This document shows, piece after piece, positions 41,463-50,781 of a stretch of 64,000 nucleotides of DNA. Where the stretch lies: NCBI GenBank assembly GCA_016792625.1, contig JAEUKK010000144.1, positions 1-64,000 on the forward strand. Reading direction: 5' to 3'. The DNA comes from Deltaproteobacteria bacterium. GTDB taxonomy: Bacteria > Myxococcota_A > UBA796 > UBA2385. Within the stretch, counting starts at the first letter, position 1. Every line of letters starts with the position of its first letter. The translations under genes were made by a program, and so were the position numbers. Under the pieces are notes generated by a model, which was not told the DNA's origin, did no database searches, and was given only the letters and a program-made list of their open reading frames with translations.

Positions 41463-44400
41463 TCAGCGCTGGTAGCCGAGGCCGAGGCCGAAGGACCAGA
41501 GGTTGTCTTCGAGATCGCCGACGTAGTCCTTGTTGTCGCCGTAGTAGATGCGCGTCGACCGGTGGAAGCGGCCCGCGTTGCCGGTGACGTAGAGGAAGTC
41601 GTTGAGCGCGTAGCCGAGCTCGAGCGACATCGCGTCGGAGAAGATGCCGTTGAAGTCGGTGAAGCCCATCTCGTAGCCGGCCTGGGCGTAGAACTCTTTG
41701 CCCAGCTCGTAGCTGGCCTCAAAGCCCAGGGTCGGGCCGACCGTGACCAGCTGGTCGTAGTTCAGCACGTCGTTGACCTCGGGGTCATCCGAGCGGTCGA
41801 CGCGGAAGTACATGAAGTCGCTGGTTTGGAAGCCGATCGAGCCGCCGCCCGAGATCCGGTGCTTGCCGCTGTCGTAGTGGTAGCGGCCCAGCGCCTTGCC
41901 CCAGGCGCGCGAGATGCCGTCTTTGATGGGGTCTTCGAAGCCCTCAGGCATCTGGATCGACCAGCGGGTCAGGCGGTAGCCGGCGTCAAAGCCGACGTAG
42001 TCGAGCATGGGCAGCCAGGCGCGCCCGTGCAGGTCGAAGCCCGCGGTCTTGGCCGTGTCGACATCGCCGTAGCCGACGTTGACCTCGCCGTCGTAGATCG
42101 GGCCCTCGGTCAGCGTGCTGCGCTCGAAGTAGCTGTAGACGCCGCCGCTGTAGCCGGCGCTGGCCCGCAGCCAGGTGAACTCACCCTCGGGCTTGGGCTG
42201 CTTGGGCTCTTTCGGGGGCTCGGGCTGGGCCGGCTGCGCGGGCTGGGCCGGCTCGGCCGGTTGTGCGGGACCAGTGGGGGCCGCGCCCCAGGCCCCGGCC
42301 ACCGCGCCGCTGACCGGCAGGGTCAGGATGCTGGCCACCGCGCCGCCGCTGGTCGACACCGCCACCCGCAGGTCGCCGGTGGCGCCCGCTGGCACGGTGT
42401 AGTTGGCGGTGAACTCGCCGTTGCCGACGGCGACCGGGGCGCTGATCGTGCCGCCGTTCATCGGCAGCAGCTCGACCGCCGGGGCGGCGGCGGCCCGACC
42501 GTTGGCGTCGGTGACCTGGACCTTGATCGCCACCACGGCGCCGGGCGCCGCGCTGCTCGGGGTGGCGGTGGCCATGACCCGGGCCGGGGGGCCGGCCTGG
42601 CCGACCGGGGCCGAGGGTGGGGCGGCCGCGACCGCCGCGCCGCCGCGGCTGACCCGGGCGGTGGCGAGGGTGCGCTTCCACGCGGCGATCTGGGTGCCGA
42701 CCAGCGGGCTGCTGCTCGGGGTCAGCGGGGGCAGCGAGAGGGTGGCCGCGCTCTGCACCAGGGCGCCCGCGCCGACCCGGCCCTGGGCTTCGGCCCGGAT
42801 GGTGACGATCGCCGCGTCTTTGCCCGCGGTGTAGGTGGCGATGGCCACGCCGCCGCCGTCGGTGGTCACGTTGCCCGAGAGGCGCCCGTCGCCGGTGATG
42901 GCGCTGAGCTCGACCGGCACGTTGGCCACCGGGTAGCCGTACTGGTCGATGGTGATGATGGCGACGCTGGTGTAGTCGTCGCCGGTCTTCACCGCGTCGC
43001 GCAGGGGCAGCACGAGCACGCGGGCCAGCGGGTTGCCGCTAGCGGGCACCGAGGCGCTGCCGACCAGCTCAACGTTGGTGTTGCCCACCGTACGGAAGGT
43101 GGCCTTGTAGTCGCCGTTCCCGAGGTCTTGGGTCGCGCCTTCAGCGGCCGCGCCCGCGGCGGTGAAGCTGAGGCTGCGGCCGGCGCTGCCCGCGCCCGAG
43201 GGGTCGGTGACCTTGGCCAGCACCTGGAAGGTGGTGGTGGTCGGGTCGAGGCTGGGCGGCTCGACGTTCAGGCGCAGGCCGCCGGGGCGGGTCGGCGCGA
43301 GGTTGGCGGCCACGCTGTCTTCTTGGGCGCCAGCGCTGTCGGCCACGCTGACCTTGAAGGTGACGGTGCCCGCGGCGGCGGCGGTCGGCGGGCTAAACGT
43401 GGCGACGTAGATGCCGTTGCCCTCGTGTTTGGCCTCGCTGACGCTGCCTTTGTCGGCGCTGAAGCTGACGCGGGCCGCAGTGTCGGGCTGGCCGTCGGGG
43501 CGGGTGACGAAGGCGCGCAGGGGCACGCCCTGGCTCGGATCGGCGGGCACGCCGGTCGAGGCGGGGAAGAAGAGCACCCGCTTGCTCGGCGGCGGCTTGA
43601 GGTCGACCTGGCTCTCGGTGCGCTGGCCGTTGTGCACCGTGGTGACCTTGGCGCTGCTCACGCCCGGGGGCACGACGATGTTGACCGGCGCGGTGCCCGT
43701 GCCGTCGGCCTGGCCCATGAACTCTTGGCCGGCGATGTTCAGGATGACCGTCGCGCCCGCGGGCTGGCCCGGCACCTTGAACGTGGTCTTGCCGTTGAGC
43801 GGGATGACCAGCTGGCCGTAGCTGCGCGCCGGGTCGCGGCGATCCGCCACGGTCACTAGGGCGAGCTGCGGGTAGGTCGGCGTCGGCGCGGTGAACTGGG
43901 CGATGTAGCGCCCATCACCCATGTTGGTGATGTTCTGGACCGAGCCGTTGCTGGCCAGGGCGACCAGCTCGCCGTTGGCCACCGGGCCGCTCGGCCCGTC
44001 GAGGCGGAAGGTCACCGAGGCGGTGCTGTCGACGCCGAGCGTGAGCTTCTCGGGGCTGGCCGAGGCGCTGACCTTGGTCGGGGCGGGCGGCTGCACCGTG
44101 ATCGACCACGCCCGCTCGATCTTGCCGCCAGCGCTGGTGCCCGAGAAGGTGAACTCGAGCGCCTTGCGCTTGTCGACGGCGGGGGGCGTCCAGGTCGCGC
44201 GGTAGAGGCCGGGCTGCACCTCGGTCAACTTGGCGTCTTTGACGCCGCCGCCGAACTTCCCGTTGAGGCCCGCCAGCGGCTTGCCGTCGACGCCCAGGGC
44301 CACGAAGTGCAGCTCGACCTGGGTCTGGCCGTCGCCGACGACCTCGCCGCCGGGGATGAGCTCGACGAGGGGCTGCGGGAAGGCTTGGGCGTGGGCCTCG

Positions 44401-44492
44401 CCGGGCGCGACCGCCGCCACAGACAGGGCGACGGCGGGGGCGGTGAGGGCCAGGGCGGCGACGAGGCGGATCAGGGGCAGGCGAGGGCCCAT
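41463..44492 (-). CDS. Large surface protein: Ig-like repeats with C-terminal outer-membrane beta-barrel
   Basis: A 1009-residue exported protein. After a signal peptide (ending AHAQA) come about six repeats of ~90-100 residues with invasin/Big_1-like features, such as YGYPVANVPVELSAITGDGRLSG and VAIATYTAG, each closing in patterns like GDGRYIAQF, GNGIYVATF, GNGDYKATF and GNGEFTANY. A Pro/Gln/Glu linker (AQPAEPAQPAQPAQP) near residue 755 leads to a ~230-residue segment of alternating aromatic strands ending WSFGLGLGYQR, typical of an outer-membrane barrel. Unlike intimin-type inverse autotransporters, the barrel is C-terminal. It may be an adhesin or a structural surface protein. Confidence 0.82.
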   Translation of the reverse strand: MGPRLPLIRLVAALALTAPAVALSVAAVAPGEAHAQAFPQPLVELIPGGEVVGDGQTQVELHFVALGVDGKPLAGLNGKFGGGVKDAKLTEVQPGLYRATWTPPAVDKRKALEFTFSGTSAGGKIERAWSITVQPPAPTKVSASASPEKLTLGVDSTASVTFRLDGPSGPVANGELVALASNGSVQNITNMGDGRYIAQFTAPTPTYPQLALVTVADRRDPARSYGQLVIPLNGKTTFKVPGQPAGATVILNIAGQEFMGQADGTGTAPVNIVVPPGVSSAKVTTVHNGQRTESQVDLKPPPSKRVLFFPASTGVPADPSQGVPLRAFVTRPDGQPDTAARVSFSADKGSVSEAKHEGNGIYVATFSPPTAAAAGTVTFKVSVADSAGAQEDSVAANLAPTRPGGLRLNVEPPSLDPTTTTFQVLAKVTDPSGAGSAGRSLSFTAAGAAAEGATQDLGNGDYKATFRTVGNTNVELVGSASVPASGNPLARVLVLPLRDAVKTGDDYTSVAIITIDQYGYPVANVPVELSAITGDGRLSGNVTTDGGGVAIATYTAGKDAAIVTIRAEAQGRVGAGALVQSAATLSLPPLTPSSSPLVGTQIAAWKRTLATARVSRGGAAVAAAPPSAPVGQAGPPARVMATATPSSAAPGAVVAIKVQVTDANGRAAAAPAVELLPMNGGTISAPVAVGNGEFTANYTVPAGATGDLRVAVSTSGGAVASILTLPVSGAVAGAWGAAPTGPAQPAEPAQPAQPAQPEPPKEPKQPKPEGEFTWLRASAGYSGGVYSYFERSTLTEGPIYDGEVNVGYGDVDTAKTAGFDLHGRAWLPMLDYVGFDAGYRLTRWSIQMPEGFEDPIKDGISRAWGKALGRYHYDSGKHRISGGGSIGFQTSDFMYFRVDRSDDPEVNDVLNYDQLVTVGPTLGFEASYELGKEFYAQAGYEMGFTDFNGIFSDAMSLELGYALNDFLYVTGNAGRFHRSTRIYYGDNKDYVGDLEDNLWSFGLGLGYQR

Positions 44493-44881
44493 CGGTGCTC
44501 CAAGGGGGCGTGTTGGCCGCGGGGGGCTGCGCCGCGCAGGCGGAGGCCCGGCGCGTCGGCGCGGTGGGTTCGACGGCGGACGATAGCGGAAGGGGCGCCC
44601 CCTGCGGCGGCCGGCTGGTCAAGGCCTTGTGATGCAGGAGGGCTCGTCTTGCAGAACACCGCGCTTGGCGGCCAGCTTGGCGGCGGCGCAGACCGCGGCG
44701 GTGCGTCGGCGGTGTCAGGCCGCGGTCAGCGCCGCGGCGCGGGCGCCCGTCGGCGGCCGCCGTGGGGCAGGCTGCGGCGGGCACCGGGCCAACGGGCCTG
44801 CGCCCCGCCCGGCGCGGCGATAGGCGCGCGGGCCCAACCGGTGGGGCCTGCTTCTCCACCCGTTCCCCGCGGAGGCGGCCG
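44493..44881. other. Divergent intergenic region, no gene seen
   Basis: Between the divergent Ig-domain and TerB-like genes. Contains CGATAGGCGC at 44818-44827 (about 60 bases before the TerB-like ATG) and an imperfect palindrome GGCCCAACC/GGTGGGGCC just after it. No convincing gene. Confidence 0.5.
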
Positions 44882-45364
44882 ATGTCTGCGCCCAAGCTGA
44901 GCCGACGCATCCGCGACGCCGCGCTGTCCGATGAGGTGACGCGGGCCTTCGCGCTCGGCCTGCGCGAGGTGATCGTCGGGCCGGTGACCCCGCAAGATGA
45001 GCGCCTCCGGCTGATCGAGCGGCTGCTCGGGCCGGTGCCCGCGGGTGATGAGGCTCCTTTTGAGGCCCTCTGGCCCCACGCCGAGCTGTTCCTGACCGCC
45101 GCGCTGACCGTCGCGGTGGCCGATGGCCACTACGTCGTTGAAGAGGCCCGCAAGGTCAGCGACTTCGCGCACCGGCTCGGGCTGTCGGCCCGCCAGCTCT
45201 CGCAGCTCGAGGCCAAGGTCTTCGCCGAGATCCGCGCCCGCGGCGCCGCGCGCATGGCCTCGGGCAAGGGCCTGAACCACCTGACCGCCGACGTCGACCC
45301 CACCGAGGCGCCCGACCTGCCTCCCATCTTGCCCGAGCACGACGACCGCACCGAGCCCGCCTGA
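44882..45364 (+). CDS. TerB-like protein
   Basis: A 160-residue all-helical protein. The central part, ALTVAVADGHYVVEEARKVSDFAHRLGLS followed by QLSQLEAKVFAEI, matches the TerB-family pattern (acidic residue after 'ADG', two helix pairs). TerB proteins bind metals and act in tellurite and phage stress at the membrane face. It is some 24 kb from the TerD cluster, so a joint function is not shown by position. The ATG at 44882 follows GCGGAGGCGG. The C-terminus is Pro/Asp/Glu-rich. Directly downstream is the palindrome array. Confidence 0.68.
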   Translation: MSAPKLSRRIRDAALSDEVTRAFALGLREVIVGPVTPQDERLRLIERLLGPVPAGDEAPFEALWPHAELFLTAALTVAVADGHYVVEEARKVSDFAHRLGLSARQLSQLEAKVFAEIRARGAARMASGKGLNHLTADVDPTEAPDLPPILPEHDDRTEPA

Positions 45365-45378
45365 GGGCCCGGCGCGCC

Positions 45379-45460
45379 CACCGACCCGCCGGTGCCCGTC
45401 CACCGCGCCGTCGGTGGGGGCGCACCGGCCCGCCGGTGTAGGCGCACCGACCGGTCGGTG
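45379..45460. promoter_or_regulatory. Array of four 16-bp palindromes with exact 22-bp spacing
   Basis: Sites at 45379-45394, 45401-45416, 45423-45438 and 45445-45460. The last, CACCGACCGGTCGGTG, is a perfect palindrome; the others are CACCGACCCGCCGGTG, CACCGCGCCGTCGGTG and CACCGGCCCGCCGGTG. Half-sites CACCG/CGGTG are invariant and the 6-base spacers differ. The 22-bp period is about two helical turns, so bound dimers would lie on one face. The array is 133 bases upstream of the flavoprotein ATG at 45593, suggesting an operator cluster for a TetR-like or similar dimeric regulator. No such regulator gene is in the window. Confidence 0.75.
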
Positions 45461-45592
45461 AGCCCGCGCCGCTTCGGGTGTCGCGGAGAGAGAACAGCGT
45501 CCAGGACGTTGGTCTGGTGGTGCGAGATCCGGGACGAGAGTCTGGCATGGCCCTTGCTCAAGCAGGAGCGACCCCCCTCCGCTGGAGCCCCG

Positions 45593-47050
45593 ATGTCCGC
45601 CTCCTCCTCCTCCGCCCGCCCCGCTGACCTCTCCGTCGACCTCGTCGTGCTCGGCGCCGGCACCGCCGGCCTGCGCGCCCGCGCGGTGGCCCGCGCCCGC
45701 GGCCTGCGCGTGCTGCTCGTCGATCCCGGCCCGCTCGGCACCACCTGCGCCCGCGTCGGCTGCATGCCGAGCAAGCTGCTCATCGCCGCCGCCGAGGCCG
45801 CCCACGCCGCCGAGGGCGCCCACCGCTTCGGCGCCGACCTGCCGCGTCGGGCCGAGGTCGACGGCGCGGCGGTGATGGCCCGGGTTCGCCGCGAGCGCGA
45901 CCGCTTCGTCGGCTTCACCCTCGAGACCACCGACCAGCTCGGCGAAGATGAGCTCTGGCGCGGCCGGGGCCGGCTGCTCGGCGGCGGCCAAGTCGCGGTC
46001 ATGGGCGCGGATGCTGTCGAGCGTGTGGTCTCGGCCGGCGCGGTGGTCATCGCCACCGGCTCGCGGCCCCAGATCTTCCCCATGTTCGCCGGGCTCGGCG
46101 ACCGGATGATCGTCAACGACGACGTCTTCGACTGGACGAACCTGCCCGCCAGCGTGGCGGTCTTCGGCCCGGGGGTGATCGGGCTGGAGCTCGGCCAGGC
46201 CCTGCACCGCCTCGGCGTGCGCGTGCGCATCTTCGGCGTCGGCGGCTTCGTCGGGCCGCTGAGCGATCCGCAGATCCGCGACGCGGCCCGCGCGGCGATC
46301 GGCGCCGAGCTGCCCCTTCACCCCGACGCCCGGATTGACGCGGTGGAGCGCACCGCCGACGGCGTGCGCGTGCGCTGGGTCTCGGAGCAGGCCGCCGGCG
46401 GCCCGGTCGAAGAAGAGGAGTTCGCCTACGCCCTGGTCGCCACCGGCCGCCGCCCGAACACCGACCAGCTCGGGCTCGAGGGGCTGGGCCTGCAGCTCGA
46501 CCGCCGCGGCCTGCCCGAGGTGGATCGCCAGACCCTCCAGATTGGCGGGCTGCCGGTCTTCCTCGCCGGCGACGCGCTCGCCGAGCGCCCGCTGCTGCAC
46601 GAGGCCGCCGACGAGGGCGCCCACGCCGGCGAGAACGCCGCCCGCCTCATCCTGGGCGAGCCCCTGGCCCCGATGCGCCGGCGCAGCGCGCTCAGCGTCA
46701 TCTTCACCAGCCCGCAGATCGCGCTGATCGGGCAGCGCTGGGCCGAGCTCGACCCCGCCGCGGTGGTGGTCGGCGCGGTCGACATGGGCGACCAGGGCCG
46801 CAGCCGGGTCGGCCTGCGCAACCAAGGGCGCATCCATGTCTATGCCGAGCGCGGCAGCATGAAGCTGCGCGGCGCCGAGCTGGTCGGCCCCGACGCCGAG
46901 CACCTCGCGCACCTGCTGGCCTGGGTGCACCAGCTCGGCCTGACCGTGCCCGAGATCTTGGCCCTGCCCTTCTACCACCCGGTGGTCGAAGAGGGCCTGC
47001 GGACGGCGCTGCGCGACGCGGCGGCCCAGCTCGGCTCCACCGCCCGCTGA
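45593..47050 (+). CDS. Dihydrolipoyl-dehydrogenase-like pyridine nucleotide-disulfide oxidoreductase
   Basis: A 485-residue class I flavoprotein disulfide reductase. It has the FAD motif VVLGAGTAGLRARAVARARG, redox-active cysteines in GTTCARVGCMPSK, the NAD motif VAVFGPGVIGLELGQALHRLG, the second FAD motif GLPVFLAGDAL, and a C-terminal His-Glu region FYHPVVEEGL. It is not next to E1/E2 dehydrogenase genes, so it may serve a lipoamide, soluble transhydrogenase-like or other thiol role. The ATG at 45593 follows GGAGCCCCG. The palindrome array upstream suggests it is regulated in response to a ligand or stress. Confidence 0.88.
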   Translation: MSASSSSARPADLSVDLVVLGAGTAGLRARAVARARGLRVLLVDPGPLGTTCARVGCMPSKLLIAAAEAAHAAEGAHRFGADLPRRAEVDGAAVMARVRRERDRFVGFTLETTDQLGEDELWRGRGRLLGGGQVAVMGADAVERVVSAGAVVIATGSRPQIFPMFAGLGDRMIVNDDVFDWTNLPASVAVFGPGVIGLELGQALHRLGVRVRIFGVGGFVGPLSDPQIRDAARAAIGAELPLHPDARIDAVERTADGVRVRWVSEQAAGGPVEEEEFAYALVATGRRPNTDQLGLEGLGLQLDRRGLPEVDRQTLQIGGLPVFLAGDALAERPLLHEAADEGAHAGENAARLILGEPLAPMRRRSALSVIFTSPQIALIGQRWAELDPAAVVVGAVDMGDQGRSRVGLRNQGRIHVYAERGSMKLRGAELVGPDAEHLAHLLAWVHQLGLTVPEILALPFYHPVVEEGLRTALRDAAAQLGSTAR

Positions 47051-47072
47051 GCGCGGCGCCCCGAGGGGTGAG

Positions 47073-47092
47073 GTGGGTACAGCGGTACCCAC
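47073..47092. terminator. Hairpin between convergent genes
   Basis: Perfect 8-bp stem GTGGGTAC-AGCG-GTACCCAC between the flavoprotein stop (47050) and the convergent methyltransferase stop (47121), followed by TTCCTCCC. Probably a two-way transcription stop; no U tract. Confidence 0.5.
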
Positions 47093-47120
47093 TTCCTCCC
47101 ATCGGGAGGGGTGCGCAGCC

Positions 47121-48152
47121 TCACGTGGAGCGCCGGCCGACCACCACCACATCACCCCCGGGCAGGGCCGTGGTCTCGGTGGAGAAGCCCGCGCGCTGCA
47201 GCGCGCCCTCGATTTGCTCGGGCCGGAGCAGGTGGTTGCCCTGCACGTGCTCAGCGAGGTTGTTCCAGGCGAGGCCGCGGCGGCCGGGCGCGGCGAGGCT
47301 GCGCGGGTCGGCGGGCCAAGCGGGCTCCCAAATGGCCACCGCGCCGCCCGGGGCCAGCGTGGCGAAGATGACGTCCAGCAGCTCATCCCGGCGGTCCCAC
47401 ACGTGGTGCAGGGCCCGGTTGAGGCAGATGAGCGCCGGGGGCTCGCTCGCCGGCAGGGGCAGCAGGTCGCCTTGGTGCAGCTGCAGCCGCTCGGCGAGGC
47501 CCTCGGCCGCGGCGCGGGCGGCCCCATCGGCGATGTTGGCGGCCATCCCGTCGACCCCGAGGCCCCGGGCCCGGGGGAAGCGCCGCAGCAGGCCGCGCAG
47601 AAACCAGCCGTTCCCGCAGCCGAGATCCATGACCAGGCCGCCATCCTCGAGCTGCTGGGCGTAGGTCGGCACCGCCGGCAGCACCGCTTGGCGGAGCATC
47701 CCGCCGAAGCCCGCCTCGAGCATCGCTCCGAAGAAGGGGGCCACCGCGGGGTGCTCGCCGAGGACGACCTCGCCGGGCCGATCCCCGCTGCGCATCAGGC
47801 TCGGCAGCCGCCCGAGCAGGTGGGCGGTGAGGCCGGTGCCCACCGCAAGCGGCAGGCCCGGCTGGCCGGCGCGGAGCAATTCGCCCGCCGCGCTCGGCCG
47901 CAGCGCCCACGGGGGGCCGGCTGGGTCCTCCTCGACCAGGGCGAAGGCCAGGGCCGCCTCGGCCCAGCGCTGGGCGTAGGCGGGGTCGAGGCCGCGGGCG
48001 GCGGCGATCTGCTCCGGCGTGGAGGGCTGGGCGGCGATCAGGTCGAAGATGCCCGCCTCGACGCCAATCCAAGCGAGGGAGAGGAGGTGGACACCTTCAC
48101 CTGCCGCGCGCAGGCGGGACAGGGCGTCGGGTGGAGGGCTCTGGCTGTGCAT
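47121..48152 (-). CDS. SAM-dependent methyltransferase (O-methyltransferase type)
   Basis: A 343-residue protein. The N-terminal ~130 residues look like the winged-helix dimerisation domain of small-molecule O-methyltransferases (GVEAGIFDLIAAQPSTPEQIA). The Rossmann domain has motif I GLVMDLGCGNGWFL, the acidic GLGVDGM, and PALICLNRALHHVWD for the motif IV region. The substrate is unknown; position gives no clue, as neighbours are a flavoprotein and a sulfatase. The ATG at 48152 follows GGGAGCC. Confidence 0.85.
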   Translation of the reverse strand: MHSQSPPPDALSRLRAAGEGVHLLSLAWIGVEAGIFDLIAAQPSTPEQIAAARGLDPAYAQRWAEAALAFALVEEDPAGPPWALRPSAAGELLRAGQPGLPLAVGTGLTAHLLGRLPSLMRSGDRPGEVVLGEHPAVAPFFGAMLEAGFGGMLRQAVLPAVPTYAQQLEDGGLVMDLGCGNGWFLRGLLRRFPRARGLGVDGMAANIADGAARAAAEGLAERLQLHQGDLLPLPASEPPALICLNRALHHVWDRRDELLDVIFATLAPGGAVAIWEPAWPADPRSLAAPGRRGLAWNNLAEHVQGNHLLRPEQIEGALQRAGFSTETTALPGGDVVVVGRRST

Positions 48153-48317
48153 GGGGGGCTCCCGGGTGGACCGGCCCCGATGCCAGCGGCCGCGGCCGGT
48201 CGCGGCCTGGGGACGGGCACGCGCCATGCAAGTGCCCCCGCGCCGGATTAGCCGCCGACCCGGCGCGGGGGCGCCGCGTCCCCGCCACCGCCGCGCCCCC
48301 CACCTCTGCAGGTGCCC

Positions 48318-50756
48318 ATGTCGCAGCCCCCTCCGCCCTCGGCCGCCCTCGGGCTCGGCGACCGGGCCCGTCGGGCGCTCCGCCGCCTCCCACCCTCGGC
48401 TGACGAGGTGCGCTGGTACCTCTGGGGCGCGCTCCTCCCCCTGCTCCCCCTGCTCGCCTTTCGGCTGAGCATCCGCCGGTCGAGCAGCATCCCGTGGACC
48501 GCCTACGACACCAAGATGCTGCTTTTTGGCGAGGCGCAGCAGTGGGTGCTGGCCAGCGGCGTCGCCTGGCTGCTCGCCCGCACGCTCGGCCGGTGGACGC
48601 CCCGCCTCAGCGCCGGCGTCTGGCTCGGCTTCGCGCTGACCCTCTGCCTCGCCTGCGCGGCCGACCTCGCCTTCTTCCAGTCGACGGGCACCCGCGCCGA
48701 CTGGGAGGTGCTGATCTACGCCCTGCGCGACCTCCCCCGTGCGCTGCCCGTGGCCGCCAGCGAGATGAGCCCGGCCCGCTGGGGTCTGCTCGGCCTGCTC
48801 TGCGCGGTGGCCCTGGTGCCCGCGGCGATGCGCGCGCCGCAGCGCGGGCTCTGGGGCTGGCGGGCGCTGTGGGTCGTGCTGCTGCTGCTCTGCGCCGACG
48901 AGGTGCCCGTCCCAAAGGGGCGCTACACCCGGCTCTCTCGCGACATGCGCGACCCGCTGCTCAACACGCTCGGCCTCGACGCGATCGACCGCTACTACGA
49001 CCAGCCGCTGCCCCCGCCGCCCGAGCGTTTCCTGCCGCTTGAGGTGGGCCCGGCGCCCGCCGCCGCCGGCATCCGCCCGCCGAACATCGTCATGGTCGTG
49101 CTCGAGTCGGTCAACGCGCAGTCGACCACACCCTACACCTTCTTCTTGCAGACCACGCCGGTGCTCGACCGCCTCGCCCGCGAGGGCCTGCTGGTCGACG
49201 ACATGACCGCGGTGCTGCCCCACACCACCAAGGGCCTGGTGAGCGTGATCTGCGGGCAGTGGCCCTACCCGACCACCGAGGTCTTCGAGGCCCGGCCCGA
49301 CGGCCTGATCAGCCCCTGCCTGCCCACCCTGCTGCGCGGGGCCGGCTACCGCAGCGCGTTTTTTCAGACCGCCCGCGGCGATTTTGAGGACCGCGTCGGC
49401 CTGACCCACAACATGGGTTTTGACCGCTTCCTGCCGCTGAAGGTCATCGAGCACCAGGGGTGGGACAAGAACAATTACTTCGGGGTCGATGATCTCGGCA
49501 TGATCGGCCCGGGCGTCGCCTGGGCGGCCTCTGCGCCCGAGGTGCCCTTCCTCTCGGTCTACCTGACCCTGGCCAGCCACCACGAGTACAAGACGCCGGC
49601 CCACTGGGGCAAGGGCCTGTTCAAGCCCTACCGGGGCACCCGCGGTCGTTACCTCAACGGCGTCAGCTACGGTGATCACGTGCTCGGCGAGCTCATCGCC
49701 GCCCACGAGGCGGCGGGCCTGCTCGACAACACAGTCTTCGTCATCATCGGCGACCACGGCGAGGGCGTCGGCGAGCACGGCCGCTGGCAGCACGATCTGG
49801 TCATCTACGAAGAGGGGCTGCGCATCCCGGCGGTGCTGTGGGGGCCGAGCGTGCTCAGCCGCACCGGGGTCATCGAGGGGGCGCGGCAGCAGATTGACGT
49901 GCTGCCGACTGTTTTAGAGCTGGCTGGCCTCGAGGTCACCGCGGGCGCGACGGTGGGCAGCAGCCTGCTCCACCCCGTCGACGGGGATCGGCGGCTCTAC
50001 CACACCTGCTTCCGGCCGGGCCGCTGCTCTGCGGATCGTGTCGGGCCGGACAAGTTCATCGAGCTCTACCGCGACGGCAGCCCCAAACGTTTTGATCTCG
50101 TGGCCGACCCGGGCGAGCGCAGCAACCTCATCCCCGCCGGGCCGCTGAGCCCCGAGCTGGTCGCCCGCCGCGAAGGTGTCGAGCGCTGGCGCAAAGAGCT
50201 GCTCGGCCGCTACCTCGCCGAGCCCGAGCGGGCGGCCGCGGCCCGCACCCGCAGCGGGGCGCCGGCGGTGGCGACCTGGGGCGGCGCGGTCTCGATGCTC
50301 GGCTGCGCGCCCTGGACCGGCCAGGCCGCCCCCGGTGAGGTCAGCTTCTTGCGCTGCAATTGGCGCCTCGAGGTCGACGAGGCCCTGCGCCTGCGGCCGG
50401 TCGTGCGGGTCAGCCGCGGCGCCCAGAAGATCGAGCTGCCCTCGGCGGGCGCCCTGGCCGAGCCCCCGATCTGGACCTGGTCCCAAGGTGAAGACGTGGG
50501 CTTTGACCTGCGCTTCTCGGTGCCCGCCCGCCTGGACGGGGGCCCGCTGCCCATCGAGGTCGCCTGGCGCGGGGCCGACGGCAAGCTGCTGCCCCGCGCG
50601 GGGGCCGAGGACCCCTGGGCGCCAGCGGGCGCGCTGACCGTGGTGCCGGTGCCCGACGCCACGCCGCCCGTGAAGAAGCTGCCGCCGCCGCGCGGCCGGC
50701 CCGAGGTGGACGAGGAGGAGGAGGAGGGCGAAGGAGAGGGCGACGAGGAGGGCTGA
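48318..50756 (+). CDS. Membrane sulfatase-family enzyme (LTA-synthase / phosphoglycerol-transferase-like)
   Basis: An 812-residue protein with about five N-terminal membrane helices, then an external sulfatase/alkaline-phosphatase fold. Motifs are NIVMVVLESVNAQSTTPY (metal-binding Glu), AVLPHTTKGLVSVICG (candidate Thr nucleophile), IGDHGEGVGEHG and HDLVIYEEGLRIPAVLWGP (metal His/Asp). The layout resembles LtaS and OpgB-type transferases that modify envelope polymers, although a true sulfatase cannot be excluded. A ~150-residue beta-rich extra domain and a highly acidic tail (DEEEEEGEGEGDEEG) are unusual. It is followed 25 bases on by a gamma-carbonic anhydrase gene. Confidence 0.85.
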   Translation: MSQPPPPSAALGLGDRARRALRRLPPSADEVRWYLWGALLPLLPLLAFRLSIRRSSSIPWTAYDTKMLLFGEAQQWVLASGVAWLLARTLGRWTPRLSAGVWLGFALTLCLACAADLAFFQSTGTRADWEVLIYALRDLPRALPVAASEMSPARWGLLGLLCAVALVPAAMRAPQRGLWGWRALWVVLLLLCADEVPVPKGRYTRLSRDMRDPLLNTLGLDAIDRYYDQPLPPPPERFLPLEVGPAPAAAGIRPPNIVMVVLESVNAQSTTPYTFFLQTTPVLDRLAREGLLVDDMTAVLPHTTKGLVSVICGQWPYPTTEVFEARPDGLISPCLPTLLRGAGYRSAFFQTARGDFEDRVGLTHNMGFDRFLPLKVIEHQGWDKNNYFGVDDLGMIGPGVAWAASAPEVPFLSVYLTLASHHEYKTPAHWGKGLFKPYRGTRGRYLNGVSYGDHVLGELIAAHEAAGLLDNTVFVIIGDHGEGVGEHGRWQHDLVIYEEGLRIPAVLWGPSVLSRTGVIEGARQQIDVLPTVLELAGLEVTAGATVGSSLLHPVDGDRRLYHTCFRPGRCSADRVGPDKFIELYRDGSPKRFDLVADPGERSNLIPAGPLSPELVARREGVERWRKELLGRYLAEPERAAAARTRSGAPAVATWGGAVSMLGCAPWTGQAAPGEVSFLRCNWRLEVDEALRLRPVVRVSRGAQKIELPSAGALAEPPIWTWSQGEDVGFDLRFSVPARLDGGPLPIEVAWRGADGKLLPRAGAEDPWAPAGALTVVPVPDATPPVKKLPPPRGRPEVDEEEEEGEGEGDEEG

Positions 50757-50781
50757 GCCCGCCCGCCGCGAGAGGAGCACC

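Noticed and set aside
40011..43859. 1282-codon plus-strand open frame
   Set aside because: It runs across the cyclophilin gene and antisense to the Ig-domain protein; its product is low complexity, and the other frames have recognisable domains and signal peptides.
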